Shown here: positions 30,339 through 38,904 of the stretch, piece after piece
How positions within the stretch are numbered: the stretch's first letter is position 1
Layout of the letters: each line of letters begins with the position of its first letter
From: Bacteroidales bacterium
GTDB taxonomy: Bacteria > Bacteroidota > Bacteroidia > Bacteroidales > JAAYJT01
Assembly (NCBI GenBank): GCA_012522795.1
Contig: JAAYJT010000011.1
Span: 1-64,000 of the forward strand
Length of the DNA: 64,000 nt
Direction: 5' to 3'
Notes under the pieces: model-generated
Told to the model about the DNA's origin: nothing
The model's database searches: none
The model's input: only the letters and a program-made list of their open reading frames with translations
Translations under genes and position numbers: made by a program

Positions 30339-31205
30339 ATGAAAAATACTGAATCTCAAAATATCACTGAATTTTTTCGGAATATCCGGTTAAAGCTTGA
30401 GGAAGCATACGACAGCAGGGAAGCAAGATCCCTTGCACTGGTTTTAATGGAATATATTGCCGGCATTGATATGAAGGAAATGATTGTTGAACCGGATGCA
30501 TATCTGGATGAGGTTGAAAAAGAACGAATTATGTCGGCAGTTGAAAGATTATTAAAGCATGAACCAGTACAATATATTATAGGGTTGGCTTATTTTGCAG
30601 GAAATGAATTTAAGGTAACGCCTGATGTTTTAATTCCCCGTCCTGAGACTGAAGAATTAGTGCGTTGGATCCTTGAAGACCATGCTGGTTCTGACAATCT
30701 GAGTATTGCTGATGTTGGTACCGGAAGCGGATGTATAGCTGTTTCACTTTCATTAAGGATGTCGGATGCAGAAATTGATGGATTGGATATTTCGAAGGCA
30801 GCATTGGAGCTTGCTGCTAAAAACAATGAAGAACTGGGTGGACGAGTGAAGTTTTTTAAACTTGACATTATTGATGAAACTACATGGGTTCAAAAAATTT
30901 ATGATGTTATTGTAAGTAATCCTCCGTATATTCCTGAACAACATAAAAAAAGTCTTTCTGCCAATGTTGCAGGCTATGAACCGGAGTCAGCCCTATTTGT
31001 CCCCGGCGATGATGCATTACTGTTTTATCGCGCTTTATCAGGATTTGCAAAAACACATCTGAGCTCATCCGGAAGTGTCTATGTGGAAGTGCATGAAGAG
31101 CTTGCTGCTGAAGTTGTAGAGTTGTTTAAAAGCCAGGGATTCAGCCAGGTAATCTTTCACAGCGATATAAACGATAAGCCTCGAATGGTCAAGGCTGTTT
31201 TATAG
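30339..31205 (+). CDS. prmC: Release factor N5-glutamine methyltransferase
   Basis: It methylates the glutamine of the GGQ motif in peptide-chain release factors, improving termination. The 288-residue protein has the helical N-terminal domain with the segment PVQYIIGLAYFAGNEFKV, PRPETEELV, the SAM-binding loop IADVGTGSGCIAVSLS and the catalytic NPPY within VSNPPYIPEQ (~residues 192-201). It is convergent with the branching enzyme gene. The promoter places its start at the ATG with essentially no leader. Confidence 0.94.
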   Translation: MKNTESQNITEFFRNIRLKLEEAYDSREARSLALVLMEYIAGIDMKEMIVEPDAYLDEVEKERIMSAVERLLKHEPVQYIIGLAYFAGNEFKVTPDVLIPRPETEELVRWILEDHAGSDNLSIADVGTGSGCIAVSLSLRMSDAEIDGLDISKAALELAAKNNEELGGRVKFFKLDIIDETTWVQKIYDVIVSNPPYIPEQHKKSLSANVAGYEPESALFVPGDDALLFYRALSGFAKTHLSSSGSVYVEVHEELAAEVVELFKSQGFSQVIFHSDINDKPRMVKAVL

Positions 31206-31248
31206 TTTTTTATCTAAAAATATTTACTAAACACAGGTGTTCTGTAGC

Positions 31249-33276
31249 TTATTTTTGTTTTTCGAACACTAAAACTGTGCGGTTAACATTGTATATCTTT
31301 ATATAAGTTACTTCAGTTTCCGGATCGGTATAAGAAAAGTGTTTAATGTTTTCGTCAATACGTCCGTGCCCCCCAAATTCAGGATTATCAGAATTAAAAA
31401 TTATCTGATAAGTTCCGGGTTCAGGAACCATGAATTCATAATCAGGGATTGAATTGTTTATATGAAAATTGAAAACAAAGACCAGCCCACCTTTTTCAAA
31501 CACCAGAGTTTTATTGTCCTCATCCAAAATAAGTTGGCTTCCATATCCGGCATGCAGCAGGTTGTATTCCTTAACCAGATCAAGCATCTTTTTATCAAAA
31601 TACAGAAGATATTTATATTTCAGATTTGGATCATCTGCCAGCGACCATTGCCTGCGAGCATACCAGTAACTCCAGTTATTACCAGCGCGTGGAAAATCAA
31701 CCCATTCAGGATGTCCGAACTCGTTGCCTATGAAATTCATATATGCCTGACCACCAAGAACAATTGTAACAAACCTTATCATTTTATGCAATGCAATTCC
31801 TCTGTCAATGACGGGATTATTATCATTGACCTGCATGTGATAATACATTTCCTTGTCCATAAGCCAGAACGCAATTGTTTTATCGCCAACCAAAGCCTGA
31901 TCATGCGATTCGCAATAGGAAACCGTATTAACATCAGGTTTACGGTTATTCAGCACATTCCATATATCGTTAACGCTCCAGTCTTCATCACGTTTGGTTT
32001 TCAGAGTTTCAACCCAGAAATCAGGAATTCCCATACCCAGTCGGTAATTAAAGCCAATTCCACCTTCAGGTATAGGTTGTGTAAGTCCCGGCATACCAGT
32101 AACATCTTCGGCAATTGTAATTGCATCGGGTTTGATGGTATGAATGAGGTCATTGGCAAGTTGCAAGTATGTAACAGCATCAAACTCAACACCATCAGTA
32201 AAGTATTTCCACTGGTCGAATGAGCCTATATTACCATGATGAAAATACATCATTGAGCCAACGCCGTCAAACCGGAATCCATCAAAATGGAATTCTTCAA
32301 TCCAGAATTTCAGATTACTGAGAAGAAATCGTAACACTTCAGTTTTTCCGTAATCAAAAAGTTTTGAATCCCATTGAGGATGATTCCCCCGTTCACCACC
32401 ATGACTATATTGAAAATCGGTACCATCGAAAGCATTAATTCCTTCAAGAAAATTTTTAACAGTATGACTATGCACCAGATCCATTATCACTGCTAACCCC
32501 ATTTTATGAGCCGTTTTAATCAGATTTTTTAGATCTTCGGGTGTGCCAAAACGCGAGGATGGAGCAAAGAAATTAGAAACATGATATCCAAACGAGCCAT
32601 AATACGGATGTTCCATGACTGCCATAAGCTGAATGGCTGTATATCCTGCGGCTTTTATCCGTGGAAGAATGTTTTTAGTGAATTCATTCCATGTTCCGAT
32701 TGCAGTTTTTTCCTGAGCCATACCCGGATGGCATTCGTAAATAAGCAGGTTTTTAATTTTTGACAATGGCGAAGTATCACCTTTCCAGCTAAACTTGTCT
32801 TCAAGCCATAATTGACCTGAAAAATTGCTTGAACCTTCATCCTGTATTACTCTGCGGATATATGCCGGGATACGCTCGTAACGTCCGTTTGCACCATCAA
32901 CCAGGACTTTTACCCTGCCTTTATGTACGAATTTTGTTTTGTAAATAGCTTCTGAAAGGAAGAGCTCCCAGACTCCAAATTCATTCTTTTTCATAGGGTG
33001 AGACTGGTAGTCCCAATCGTTAAAATCGCCGATAAAATGCAGGGCAAAGGCTCCGGGAGCCCATTCGCGGTAAGTCCATCCCTTGCGTTCAGGGTCGTAA
33101 TTAATACCAAAATAATTATATGCATCAGCAAACCGGACAAGGCTGCCAAAATCGTTTTCAATTTGTTTAATACGCTGACGGTAGCGCTCCAGGCGCATCC
33201 AGACACCCTCGGCTATGGGTTCGAGCCAGGGGTCTTTTTCAACCAATACAGGAATGGTGAAATGTTTTTCTCTCAT
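31249..33276 (-). CDS. glgB: 1,4-α-glucan branching enzyme (GH13)
   Basis: The 675-residue protein makes α-1,6 branches in glycogen. It has an N-terminal β-sandwich (CBM48; YREWAPGAFALHFIGDFNDW) and a GH13 barrel with the nucleophile Asp in FRFDGVGSMMY (~337), the acid/base Glu in IAEDVTGMPGL (~392) and the third Asp in CESHDQALVGD (~457). The C-terminal β-domain closes the protein. The arrangement resembles the eukaryote-like GH13_8 branching enzymes also seen in Bacteroidetes. No other glycogen gene is adjacent. A -7 box lies at 33300-33307. Confidence 0.9.
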   Translation of the reverse strand: MREKHFTIPVLVEKDPWLEPIAEGVWMRLERYRQRIKQIENDFGSLVRFADAYNYFGINYDPERKGWTYREWAPGAFALHFIGDFNDWDYQSHPMKKNEFGVWELFLSEAIYKTKFVHKGRVKVLVDGANGRYERIPAYIRRVIQDEGSSNFSGQLWLEDKFSWKGDTSPLSKIKNLLIYECHPGMAQEKTAIGTWNEFTKNILPRIKAAGYTAIQLMAVMEHPYYGSFGYHVSNFFAPSSRFGTPEDLKNLIKTAHKMGLAVIMDLVHSHTVKNFLEGINAFDGTDFQYSHGGERGNHPQWDSKLFDYGKTEVLRFLLSNLKFWIEEFHFDGFRFDGVGSMMYFHHGNIGSFDQWKYFTDGVEFDAVTYLQLANDLIHTIKPDAITIAEDVTGMPGLTQPIPEGGIGFNYRLGMGIPDFWVETLKTKRDEDWSVNDIWNVLNNRKPDVNTVSYCESHDQALVGDKTIAFWLMDKEMYYHMQVNDNNPVIDRGIALHKMIRFVTIVLGGQAYMNFIGNEFGHPEWVDFPRAGNNWSYWYARRQWSLADDPNLKYKYLLYFDKKMLDLVKEYNLLHAGYGSQLILDEDNKTLVFEKGGLVFVFNFHINNSIPDYEFMVPEPGTYQIIFNSDNPEFGGHGRIDENIKHFSYTDPETEVTYIKIYNVNRTVLVFEKQK

Positions 33277-33299
33277 GTTTCAAGTGATTTTATATTTGG

Positions 33300-33307
33300 C
33301 AAATCTA
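33300..33307 (-). promoter_or_regulatory. -7 promoter element of the branching enzyme gene
   Basis: TAGATTTG on the minus strand, 23 nt before the ATG. Confidence 0.45.
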
Positions 33308-33398
33308 AAGAAAATGATGGAATACTGATATGGTAAAATAAAATTTTGGAGCTGGACAGGCTAAAACTGAATTTGTGTAACAAAACATGAACCTGGCA

Positions 33399-34505
33399 TC
33401 AATTCAGGTATCTGAACATAAGCTGTGCAACTCTGGCTGACGCACCCGTACCTCCAAGCCTGGTTTCCAATTCCTGATAATTGTCTTTTATCTTTTGAAT
33501 TAGTTCCTGATTAGTGAGGATCTGATCAAGTTCAAATTTTAAATTACTGATGTTTAGTTGTTGTTGTATGAGTTCTTTAACAACCGGGCGATACATTATG
33601 AGATTAACAAGTGATACATATTTTACATGCACAAGCCTTTTTGCTATCTCGAACGAGATCCGGTTCCCTTTGTAACAAACCACCTGCACCACCTTGAACA
33701 AAGCAGTTTCGAGGGTAGCAGTACCGGAGGTCACAAGAGCGGCAGTGGCAATATTAAGTAAGGGATAAGTTTGATTGAAAACCAGATCAACATCATATCC
33801 TTTTATGATATCTTTATAAAGCGATTCGGGCAACGAACCATAACCGGCAACAACGAATTTGTAATTAGGAAAGAAAGGAATTATTTTAACCATTACCGAA
33901 AGCATTTTTATTACTTCCTGTTTGCGGCTGCCGGGTAATATAGCAATAACAGGCTTTCTGGCGTATTTTTCTTGTAATGATGAATCAGTTTGCTGCTTGA
34001 ATGAGGAGATTTCATCAAGCAGGGGATGCCCTTGAAATTCAACATCAACTCCGTAGCGCTGATAGAATTCTTTTTCGAAAGGTAGTATGACAAACATACG
34101 ATCCACCCATTTTTTGATCTGCGAAATGCGTGATCGTTTCCATGCCCATAACTGAGGTGAGATATAATAGAATACCCTGATTCTGATTTTTTTTACATAT
34201 TTTGCAATTCGCAGATTAAAGCCCGGATAATCAATGAGTATCACTACGTCGGGGTTGAACTCCTTTATGTCTTTTTTGCATTTATCCAGAAGTTTACTGA
34301 TGGTTCGGATATTGGCCAAAACTTCAACAAAACCCATATATGCCATATGCCTGTTGTGAACTACCAGCTCAGCGCCTTGTTCTTGCATTCTGTCGCCACC
34401 CCAGGCCCTGAAAACAGCATTACTATCTGTTTTTTTAAGCTCACGTATCAGGTTTGATCCATGCAGGTCGCCTGATGCTTCACCGGCTATCAGATAATAC
34501 TTCAT
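33399..34505 (-). CDS. lpxB: Lipid-A-disaccharide synthase
   Basis: It joins UDP-2,3-diacylglucosamine and lipid X into the lipid A disaccharide at the inner membrane. The 368-residue protein is a GT19 enzyme starting with YYLIAGEASGDLHGSNLI, the diagnostic N-terminal motif, and continues with FRAWGGDRMQEQGAEL, YYISPQLWAWK, ILPGSRKQEV and SGTATLETAL. It lies in a minus-strand run after surE and a small membrane protein with short gaps (24 and 49 nt), so it is likely expressed with them. Confidence 0.95.
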   Translation of the reverse strand: MKYYLIAGEASGDLHGSNLIRELKKTDSNAVFRAWGGDRMQEQGAELVVHNRHMAYMGFVEVLANIRTISKLLDKCKKDIKEFNPDVVILIDYPGFNLRIAKYVKKIRIRVFYYISPQLWAWKRSRISQIKKWVDRMFVILPFEKEFYQRYGVDVEFQGHPLLDEISSFKQQTDSSLQEKYARKPVIAILPGSRKQEVIKMLSVMVKIIPFFPNYKFVVAGYGSLPESLYKDIIKGYDVDLVFNQTYPLLNIATAALVTSGTATLETALFKVVQVVCYKGNRISFEIAKRLVHVKYVSLVNLIMYRPVVKELIQQQLNISNLKFELDQILTNQELIQKIKDNYQELETRLGGTGASARVAQLMFRYLN

Positions 34506-34554
34506 AAACAGGGATATTGGGTTTTAATATAGGTTTGAAAATAGAGATATGGTT

Positions 34555-34845
34555 TTAATGGATGAAAATAAAATATAAAATTGTCAGAACAAACATTGTG
34601 GCAAGTATTCCACGACCGGTTTTGTCGAATTTTAAACCTGCCATGTAGGTTCGGAAGGGAAAAAGGTTAACAAAAATACTTATTACGACCAGTACCTGTT
34701 GTCGTAAAAATTTATTGCTGAACGCTTCGGGAAAAATTACTGACAGCAAATGCAAAATTGCGTACGTAACCAGGCTAAGTGTAAGGGCAATTAATACCCC
34801 AAAAGCAAAATTGTCCTTTCTGAAAAAAAGCTTTATCCGTTCCAT
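34555..34845 (-). CDS. Small membrane protein between surE and lpxB
   Basis: The 96-residue protein has three predicted transmembrane helices (FGVLIALTLSLVTYAIL, VLVVISIFVNLFPF and ILATMFVLTILYFIF) with a basic N-terminus. I do not recognise a named family. Its tight placement between surE and lpxB on the same strand suggests an envelope-linked function, but nothing in the residues shows one. Confidence 0.7.
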   Translation of the reverse strand: MERIKLFFRKDNFAFGVLIALTLSLVTYAILHLLSVIFPEAFSNKFLRQQVLVVISIFVNLFPFRTYMAGLKFDKTGRGILATMFVLTILYFIFIH

Positions 34846-34869
34846 GGTCAGATTTTATTAATTTAAAGA

Positions 34870-35652
34870 TCAGGATTCATGGCTGAAATCCCATTCAGCC
34901 AGCTTGTCTATTGCATGATGGGCGGTAAGGTCAATATGAATGGGTACAACAGCAATGTAATTGTTATTCAAAGCCCATGTGTCGGTGTCCTCGTTATTAT
35001 CAGAACCAACAAAATGACCTGCAAGCCAGTAATAATCGCGTTTATGGGGATCAATGCGCCTGTCAAAGTTTTCAATCCAGTTGCCCTTGCCTTGCCTCAC
35101 AATTTTTACACCTTTTATTTCTGAAGGTTTAACATATGGAATATTGACATTCAGACAGGTATAAGGAGGCAAGCCGTTTTTCAATACATTTCGGGTAATA
35201 GTTTCAATATGTTTTTCGAACCCATCAAAATTAGCATTCAATGAGTAATTATCAAGTGAAAAGCCGATTGCAGGAATGTTCTCCATAGCTGCATCCATGG
35301 CAGCAGCCATAGTGCCGGAGTAAAGAACGTTAACTGAAGCATTGTTCCCATGGTTAATTCCCGAAACCACCAAATCGGGTTTTCGTCCAAGTACTACTTT
35401 AATTCCCATTTTTACACAGTCAACTGATGTACCGGTACAAGAGAATTCAAGATGACGGTTTTCGTTTTGGATCTGATGGAGCATAAGCGGAAAAGCCACA
35501 GTTACGGCATGACTCATTCCCGATTGAGGTTTGTCAGGTGCTACAACGGTAACATCTCCGATACGGTGCATGATATCAATTAGTTTGCGAATACCCGGTG
35601 CTGTTATGCCATCATCGTTGGTTATAAGAATAGTAGGACGGTTTTTAGTCAT
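34870..35652 (-). CDS. surE: 5'/3'-nucleotidase SurE
   Basis: A metal-dependent phosphatase acting on nucleoside monophosphates. The 260-residue protein begins TILITNDDGITAPGIRKL with the metal-binding NDDG, followed by VVAPDKPQSGMSHAVT and VVSGINHGNNASVNVLYSGT, all characteristic of SurE. The reading frame is open 20 codons further upstream (to 35712), but a -7 box at 35710-35717 overlaps that start, so ATG 35652 is chosen. It appears to lead the surE-membrane protein-lpxB run. Confidence 0.93.
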   Translation of the reverse strand: MTKNRPTILITNDDGITAPGIRKLIDIMHRIGDVTVVAPDKPQSGMSHAVTVAFPLMLHQIQNENRHLEFSCTGTSVDCVKMGIKVVLGRKPDLVVSGINHGNNASVNVLYSGTMAAAMDAAMENIPAIGFSLDNYSLNANFDGFEKHIETITRNVLKNGLPPYTCLNVNIPYVKPSEIKGVKIVRQGKGNWIENFDRRIDPHKRDYYWLAGHFVGSDNNEDTDTWALNNNYIAVVPIHIDLTAHHAIDKLAEWDFSHES

Positions 35653-35709
35653 GTGATAATGATTTTTATTATGATTTGTTCTCAATAATGAATGATTCGT
35701 ATCAAACTG

Positions 35710-35717
35710 CAAAAATA
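35710..35717 (-). promoter_or_regulatory. -7 promoter element of surE
   Basis: TATTTTTG on the minus strand. It overlaps the first codon of the longer surE frame and so argues for the internal start at 35652. Confidence 0.5.
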
Positions 35718-35813
35718 CGTAAAATACAGGTAAATGAGCATTTTGTTGTTTTGTTACTATGTGGTTTTGTAGTAAGGCATGTTAAAGGCTGAAAATATAT
35801 TAACTATGGCTGA

Positions 35814-35842
35814 TTGATTTAATAATAATTGTTTTAAGTTTG
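35814..35842 (+). promoter_or_regulatory. Promoter of the acyl-CoA synthetase gene
   Basis: TTG at 35814-35816, 18-nt spacer, TAAGTTTG at 35835-35842. It overlaps the TTG codon at 35840, favouring ATG 35870 as the start. Confidence 0.65.
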
Positions 35843-35869
35843 CTGCCAGAGAACAAAACACCTGAATTA

Positions 35870-37780
35870 ATGAAAACAATTCCTTCATTTTTTGAGCACT
35901 ACTCAGAGCGTTATAAAAATAACGTAATGATGTGGGAAAAAACAGACGGCTCCTACAACGGGCTTACTTACAATGAGATGCGCAAACTCGTTTACCGGTT
36001 TGCCGGCGGATTGCTAAGCATGAAAATCAATGCCGGCGATCGTGTAGCATTGCTGTCAGAAGGCAGAAATTACTGGGCTATGAGCGAACTCGGCGTACTT
36101 TATTGCAAAGCCATTTGCGTTCCGTTATCAGTAAAACTCGATGAAATTTCGGAAGTGAAATTCCGGTTGACACATTCGGGGTGTCGTATGGTTATAATAT
36201 CGGGACAACAGCGGGCGAAAATGTCTGAAATGCTAAAAAAGCTTGAAGATATTGAGAAAATAATACTTCTTGATCCTGTAGCAGACATGACTGAAAAGGA
36301 AATTTACGTTGAAGATGTACTTAAGCTGGGCGATGAGTGGCTTAAAAATAATCCTGATAAGCTTGAAGGAATCTGGAAATCAGTTAAGGAGAATGATCTG
36401 GCTAATATCAGCTATACTTCGGGTACTACTGCCGACCCCAAAGGTATAATGCTGACTCATAGAAATTATACTGCCAACGTTGAGCAGGCCGACACTCTGA
36501 TGCAAATACCTGAACATTACCGTACCTTGCTCATTTTGCCATGGGATCATTCGTTTGGTCACACCGCCGGTATTTATAGCTTTATTAAAAACGGAGCCAG
36601 CTTTGCATCGCTGAAATTAGGCAAAACAGCTATGGAGAGCCTGAAAAATATTCCTTTGAACATAAAAGAGATACAGCCTGACTTGCTTCTGAGTGTACCG
36701 GTTCTGGCAAAGAATTTCAGAAACAATATTGAGAAAAATATAAAGGATAAGGGCAAATTGCTCAATGGTTTATTCCGGTTCGCACTTAAAATTGCTTATA
36801 TCTATAATCAGGAAGGTCATAATAAGGGAGCAGGGTTCAGAATATTGTTAAAACCTGTTTACTGGTTGTTTGATAAGATTATCTTTAAGAAAATTCGTGA
36901 TGGTTTTGGAGGAAAGCTCAAATTTTTCATTGGTGGTGGAGCTTTGCTCGATATAGAGTTACAAAGGTTCTTTTATGCTATCGGAATGCCAATGCTGCAG
37001 GGTTATGGTTTATCAGAATCTTCACCTATCATTTCTGCCAATGCTTTGCACAGGCATAAGCTGGGTTCTTCAGGCTTTTTGGTTCAGAACCTTGAACTCA
37101 AGATATGTGACGACGATGGAAATTCATTGCCTGTAGGTGAGAAAGGTGAGATAGTTGTAAAAGGTGAGAATATCATGGCAGGTTATTGGAAAAACGAAAA
37201 AGCCACAGAACAGGCATTGCGTGATGGATGGCTTTATACCGGCGATCTGGGTTATATGGACAAGGACGGATTCCTTTATGTGCTGGGTAGGTTTAAGAGC
37301 CTGCTGATAGGTAATGATGGCGAGAAATTCAGCCCTGAGGGAATAGAGGAAAGTTTGATGAACCATTCTTTATATATCGAGCAGCTTATGTTGCATAATA
37401 ATCAGAACCCTTACACTGTAGCACTGATCTATCCGCGTAAGGATGCATTGCGTAACTGGTTGAAACATAAACAACTGGATGTTAATAGTGAAGAGGGTCG
37501 CATAGCTATGATCAAGGCAATTAACTATGATTTAAATCAGTATCGTAAAGGAGGGAAAAACCAGGGTGAATTTCCTGAGCGCTGGCTGCCAGCTGGATTT
37601 GCCATTCTCAACGAAGGATTTACTGCTGAAAATCAATTGCTGAACAGCACCATGAAAGTGATACGGGGGCGTGTGACCGAACGTTATAAAAACCTGCTTG
37701 ATATGCTCTACACCCCTGAGGGCAAAAATATAATGAACGAACATAACAAAGCTGTACTAAAACAGATGTTTGAGAAATAA
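35870..37780 (+). CDS. Long-chain acyl-CoA synthetase (AMP-forming)
   Basis: The 636-residue adenylate-forming enzyme activates fatty acids to acyl-CoA. Visible motifs are the phosphate-binding loop YTSGTTADPKGIMLTH (~residues 183-198), the A5 motif QGYGLSESSPIIS, and YTGDLGYMDKDGFLYVLGR with the hinge Asp and the ATP-binding Tyr. It resembles the FadD-like ligases with long C-termini common in Bacteroidetes. It is monocistronic: its own promoter precedes it and the accessory island starts just after. The start was chosen from the promoter. Confidence 0.9.
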   Translation: MKTIPSFFEHYSERYKNNVMMWEKTDGSYNGLTYNEMRKLVYRFAGGLLSMKINAGDRVALLSEGRNYWAMSELGVLYCKAICVPLSVKLDEISEVKFRLTHSGCRMVIISGQQRAKMSEMLKKLEDIEKIILLDPVADMTEKEIYVEDVLKLGDEWLKNNPDKLEGIWKSVKENDLANISYTSGTTADPKGIMLTHRNYTANVEQADTLMQIPEHYRTLLILPWDHSFGHTAGIYSFIKNGASFASLKLGKTAMESLKNIPLNIKEIQPDLLLSVPVLAKNFRNNIEKNIKDKGKLLNGLFRFALKIAYIYNQEGHNKGAGFRILLKPVYWLFDKIIFKKIRDGFGGKLKFFIGGGALLDIELQRFFYAIGMPMLQGYGLSESSPIISANALHRHKLGSSGFLVQNLELKICDDDGNSLPVGEKGEIVVKGENIMAGYWKNEKATEQALRDGWLYTGDLGYMDKDGFLYVLGRFKSLLIGNDGEKFSPEGIEESLMNHSLYIEQLMLHNNQNPYTVALIYPRKDALRNWLKHKQLDVNSEEGRIAMIKAINYDLNQYRKGGKNQGEFPERWLPAGFAILNEGFTAENQLLNSTMKVIRGRVTERYKNLLDMLYTPEGKNIMNEHNKAVLKQMFEK

Positions 37781-37797
37781 GCTTTGATCCCGGAAAA

Positions 37798-37892
37798 TAC
37801 CGATTGGCAAAATATAACAGACCAATTTTAACTATCGGCATTGACGATTGTAAAATTCACAAAACAGCCTGGGCTGTTTTGTAAGTACAATT
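37798..37892 (+). repeat. Dispersed palindromic repeat, copy C (left edge of the island)
   Basis: It opens TACCGATTGG, has a TATCGGCATT block, and its core is a perfect 11-bp palindrome with a 2-nt centre (ACAAAACAGCC/GGCTGTTTTGT, 37859-37882) followed by AAGTACAATT. The block order matches copies A, B and D. It lies 17 nt after the acyl-CoA synthetase stop and is in direct orientation with copy D at the other edge of the island. Confidence 0.65.
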
Positions 37893-37894
37893 AA

Positions 37895-37924
37895 GAGTCC
37901 CCTCCGAAAAGTCGGAAGGGACTC
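37895..37924. repeat. Strong inverted repeat, not a classical terminator
   Basis: GAGTCCCCTCCGA and TCGGAAGGGACTC pair with one mismatch around an AAAG loop. No T run follows on either strand, so it is not a typical Rho-independent terminator, though it could still end the upstream transcript. It directly adjoins repeat copy C. Confidence 0.7.
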
Positions 37925-37977
37925 AAGGAATAAACTGAAAATCCACAATAAAGTACGCATTATAAACTTAAATTATC

Positions 37978-38526
37978 ATGGATACAAAAACATCAAAAAC
38001 TCTTTCAATTATCGCGGCAAGTGTAATTTTGATTGCTTCTTTTATGCCTTGGACCAAATCAATTTTTGATACTAGCTCTTCATTTTGGAGGTTGTTGTTA
38101 TTTAGCATAAAACATATAAATAGTCTTGGTGATTTAATCTCTATTATCATAATTGCTATTCCTATCTGCTCAGGGTTAATTATTATTATTAATATAAAAA
38201 CGTTAAATAATAGTAATGATAAAACAAAAACTTTAAAAATGCTTTCAATTATAGTTTTTGTTTTAGAAATAATTACAATGGTTTATTACCAAACTAGAAA
38301 TCCACTTTCGATATTATTTAGCATTATCAATAAACCTGGAATTGGTTTTTATCTTGCACTTATTGGGAATGTTTATTTTTTAATTGACTTACTCTTAATC
38401 AAAACAGACACCCTAAGAAAATTTACCCCTCCAACGCAAAATAAAATCTTCTGCTCAAATTGTGGCAAGCAATATTATGAAGATAGTGACGGGCAATTTT
38501 GTGAAGAATGTGGCGAAAAACTTTAA
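37978..38526 (+). CDS. Membrane protein with C-terminal zinc ribbon
   Basis: The 182-residue protein has about four transmembrane helices, including LSIIAASVILIASFMPW and LISIIIIAIPICSGLIIII. A cytosolic zinc ribbon ends the protein (Cys159, Cys162, Cys175 and Cys178; CxxC-12-CxxC). No named family was recognised. It is the first gene of the island. The zinc ribbon resembles those in the proteins at 38905 and 42224, which suggests a common theme among these neighbours. Confidence 0.7.
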   Translation: MDTKTSKTLSIIAASVILIASFMPWTKSIFDTSSSFWRLLLFSIKHINSLGDLISIIIIAIPICSGLIIIINIKTLNNSNDKTKTLKMLSIIVFVLEIITMVYYQTRNPLSILFSIINKPGIGFYLALIGNVYFLIDLLLIKTDTLRKFTPPTQNKIFCSNCGKQYYEDSDGQFCEECGEKL

Positions 38527-38536
38527 ATTATTTGAA

Positions 38537-38845
38537 GTGAACGACAATCAAAAATTCGAAACAGCAGTGACTATGATTGGTGCTACCTTGTTAATAAAAT
38601 CACAATTAGCAAATTTTTATTCGACAGATTGTGAAACCATGACCAATCCATTTGGTAATACAGGTTTTTCACTTCCTGTAACAAAATACAACGATGCTCT
38701 TAATAATGGATTACTCTATTTGGGATTAGTATTGGCTGTAATAGGAAGCTTTATTAACACTGATGATACAAAAAGCAACTCAGCCACAGCCTTCAAACAC
38801 ATAAAAGAGCAAATTCTGCTTAGAGTGCAGGGAAATACAAACTGA
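38537..38845 (+). CDS. Small putative membrane protein, start uncertain
   Basis: The frame could begin at GTG 38537 (102 residues), at ATG 38573, or further up at 38462 within the zinc-ribbon codons of the previous gene. The upstream option would overlap that gene in another frame and is less likely. Two hydrophobic segments are seen (TMIGATLLIKSQLANFY and LLYLGLVLAVIGSFI). No family was recognised. It may be a short gene or the remnant of a longer one. Confidence 0.45.
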   Translation: MNDNQKFETAVTMIGATLLIKSQLANFYSTDCETMTNPFGNTGFSLPVTKYNDALNNGLLYLGLVLAVIGSFINTDDTKSNSATAFKHIKEQILLRVQGNTN

Positions 38846-38904
38846 TAATAGTTGGTTCTATTGAGAATAATGTGGTAAAAAACTTTTACATTTAATTAAT
38901 TATT

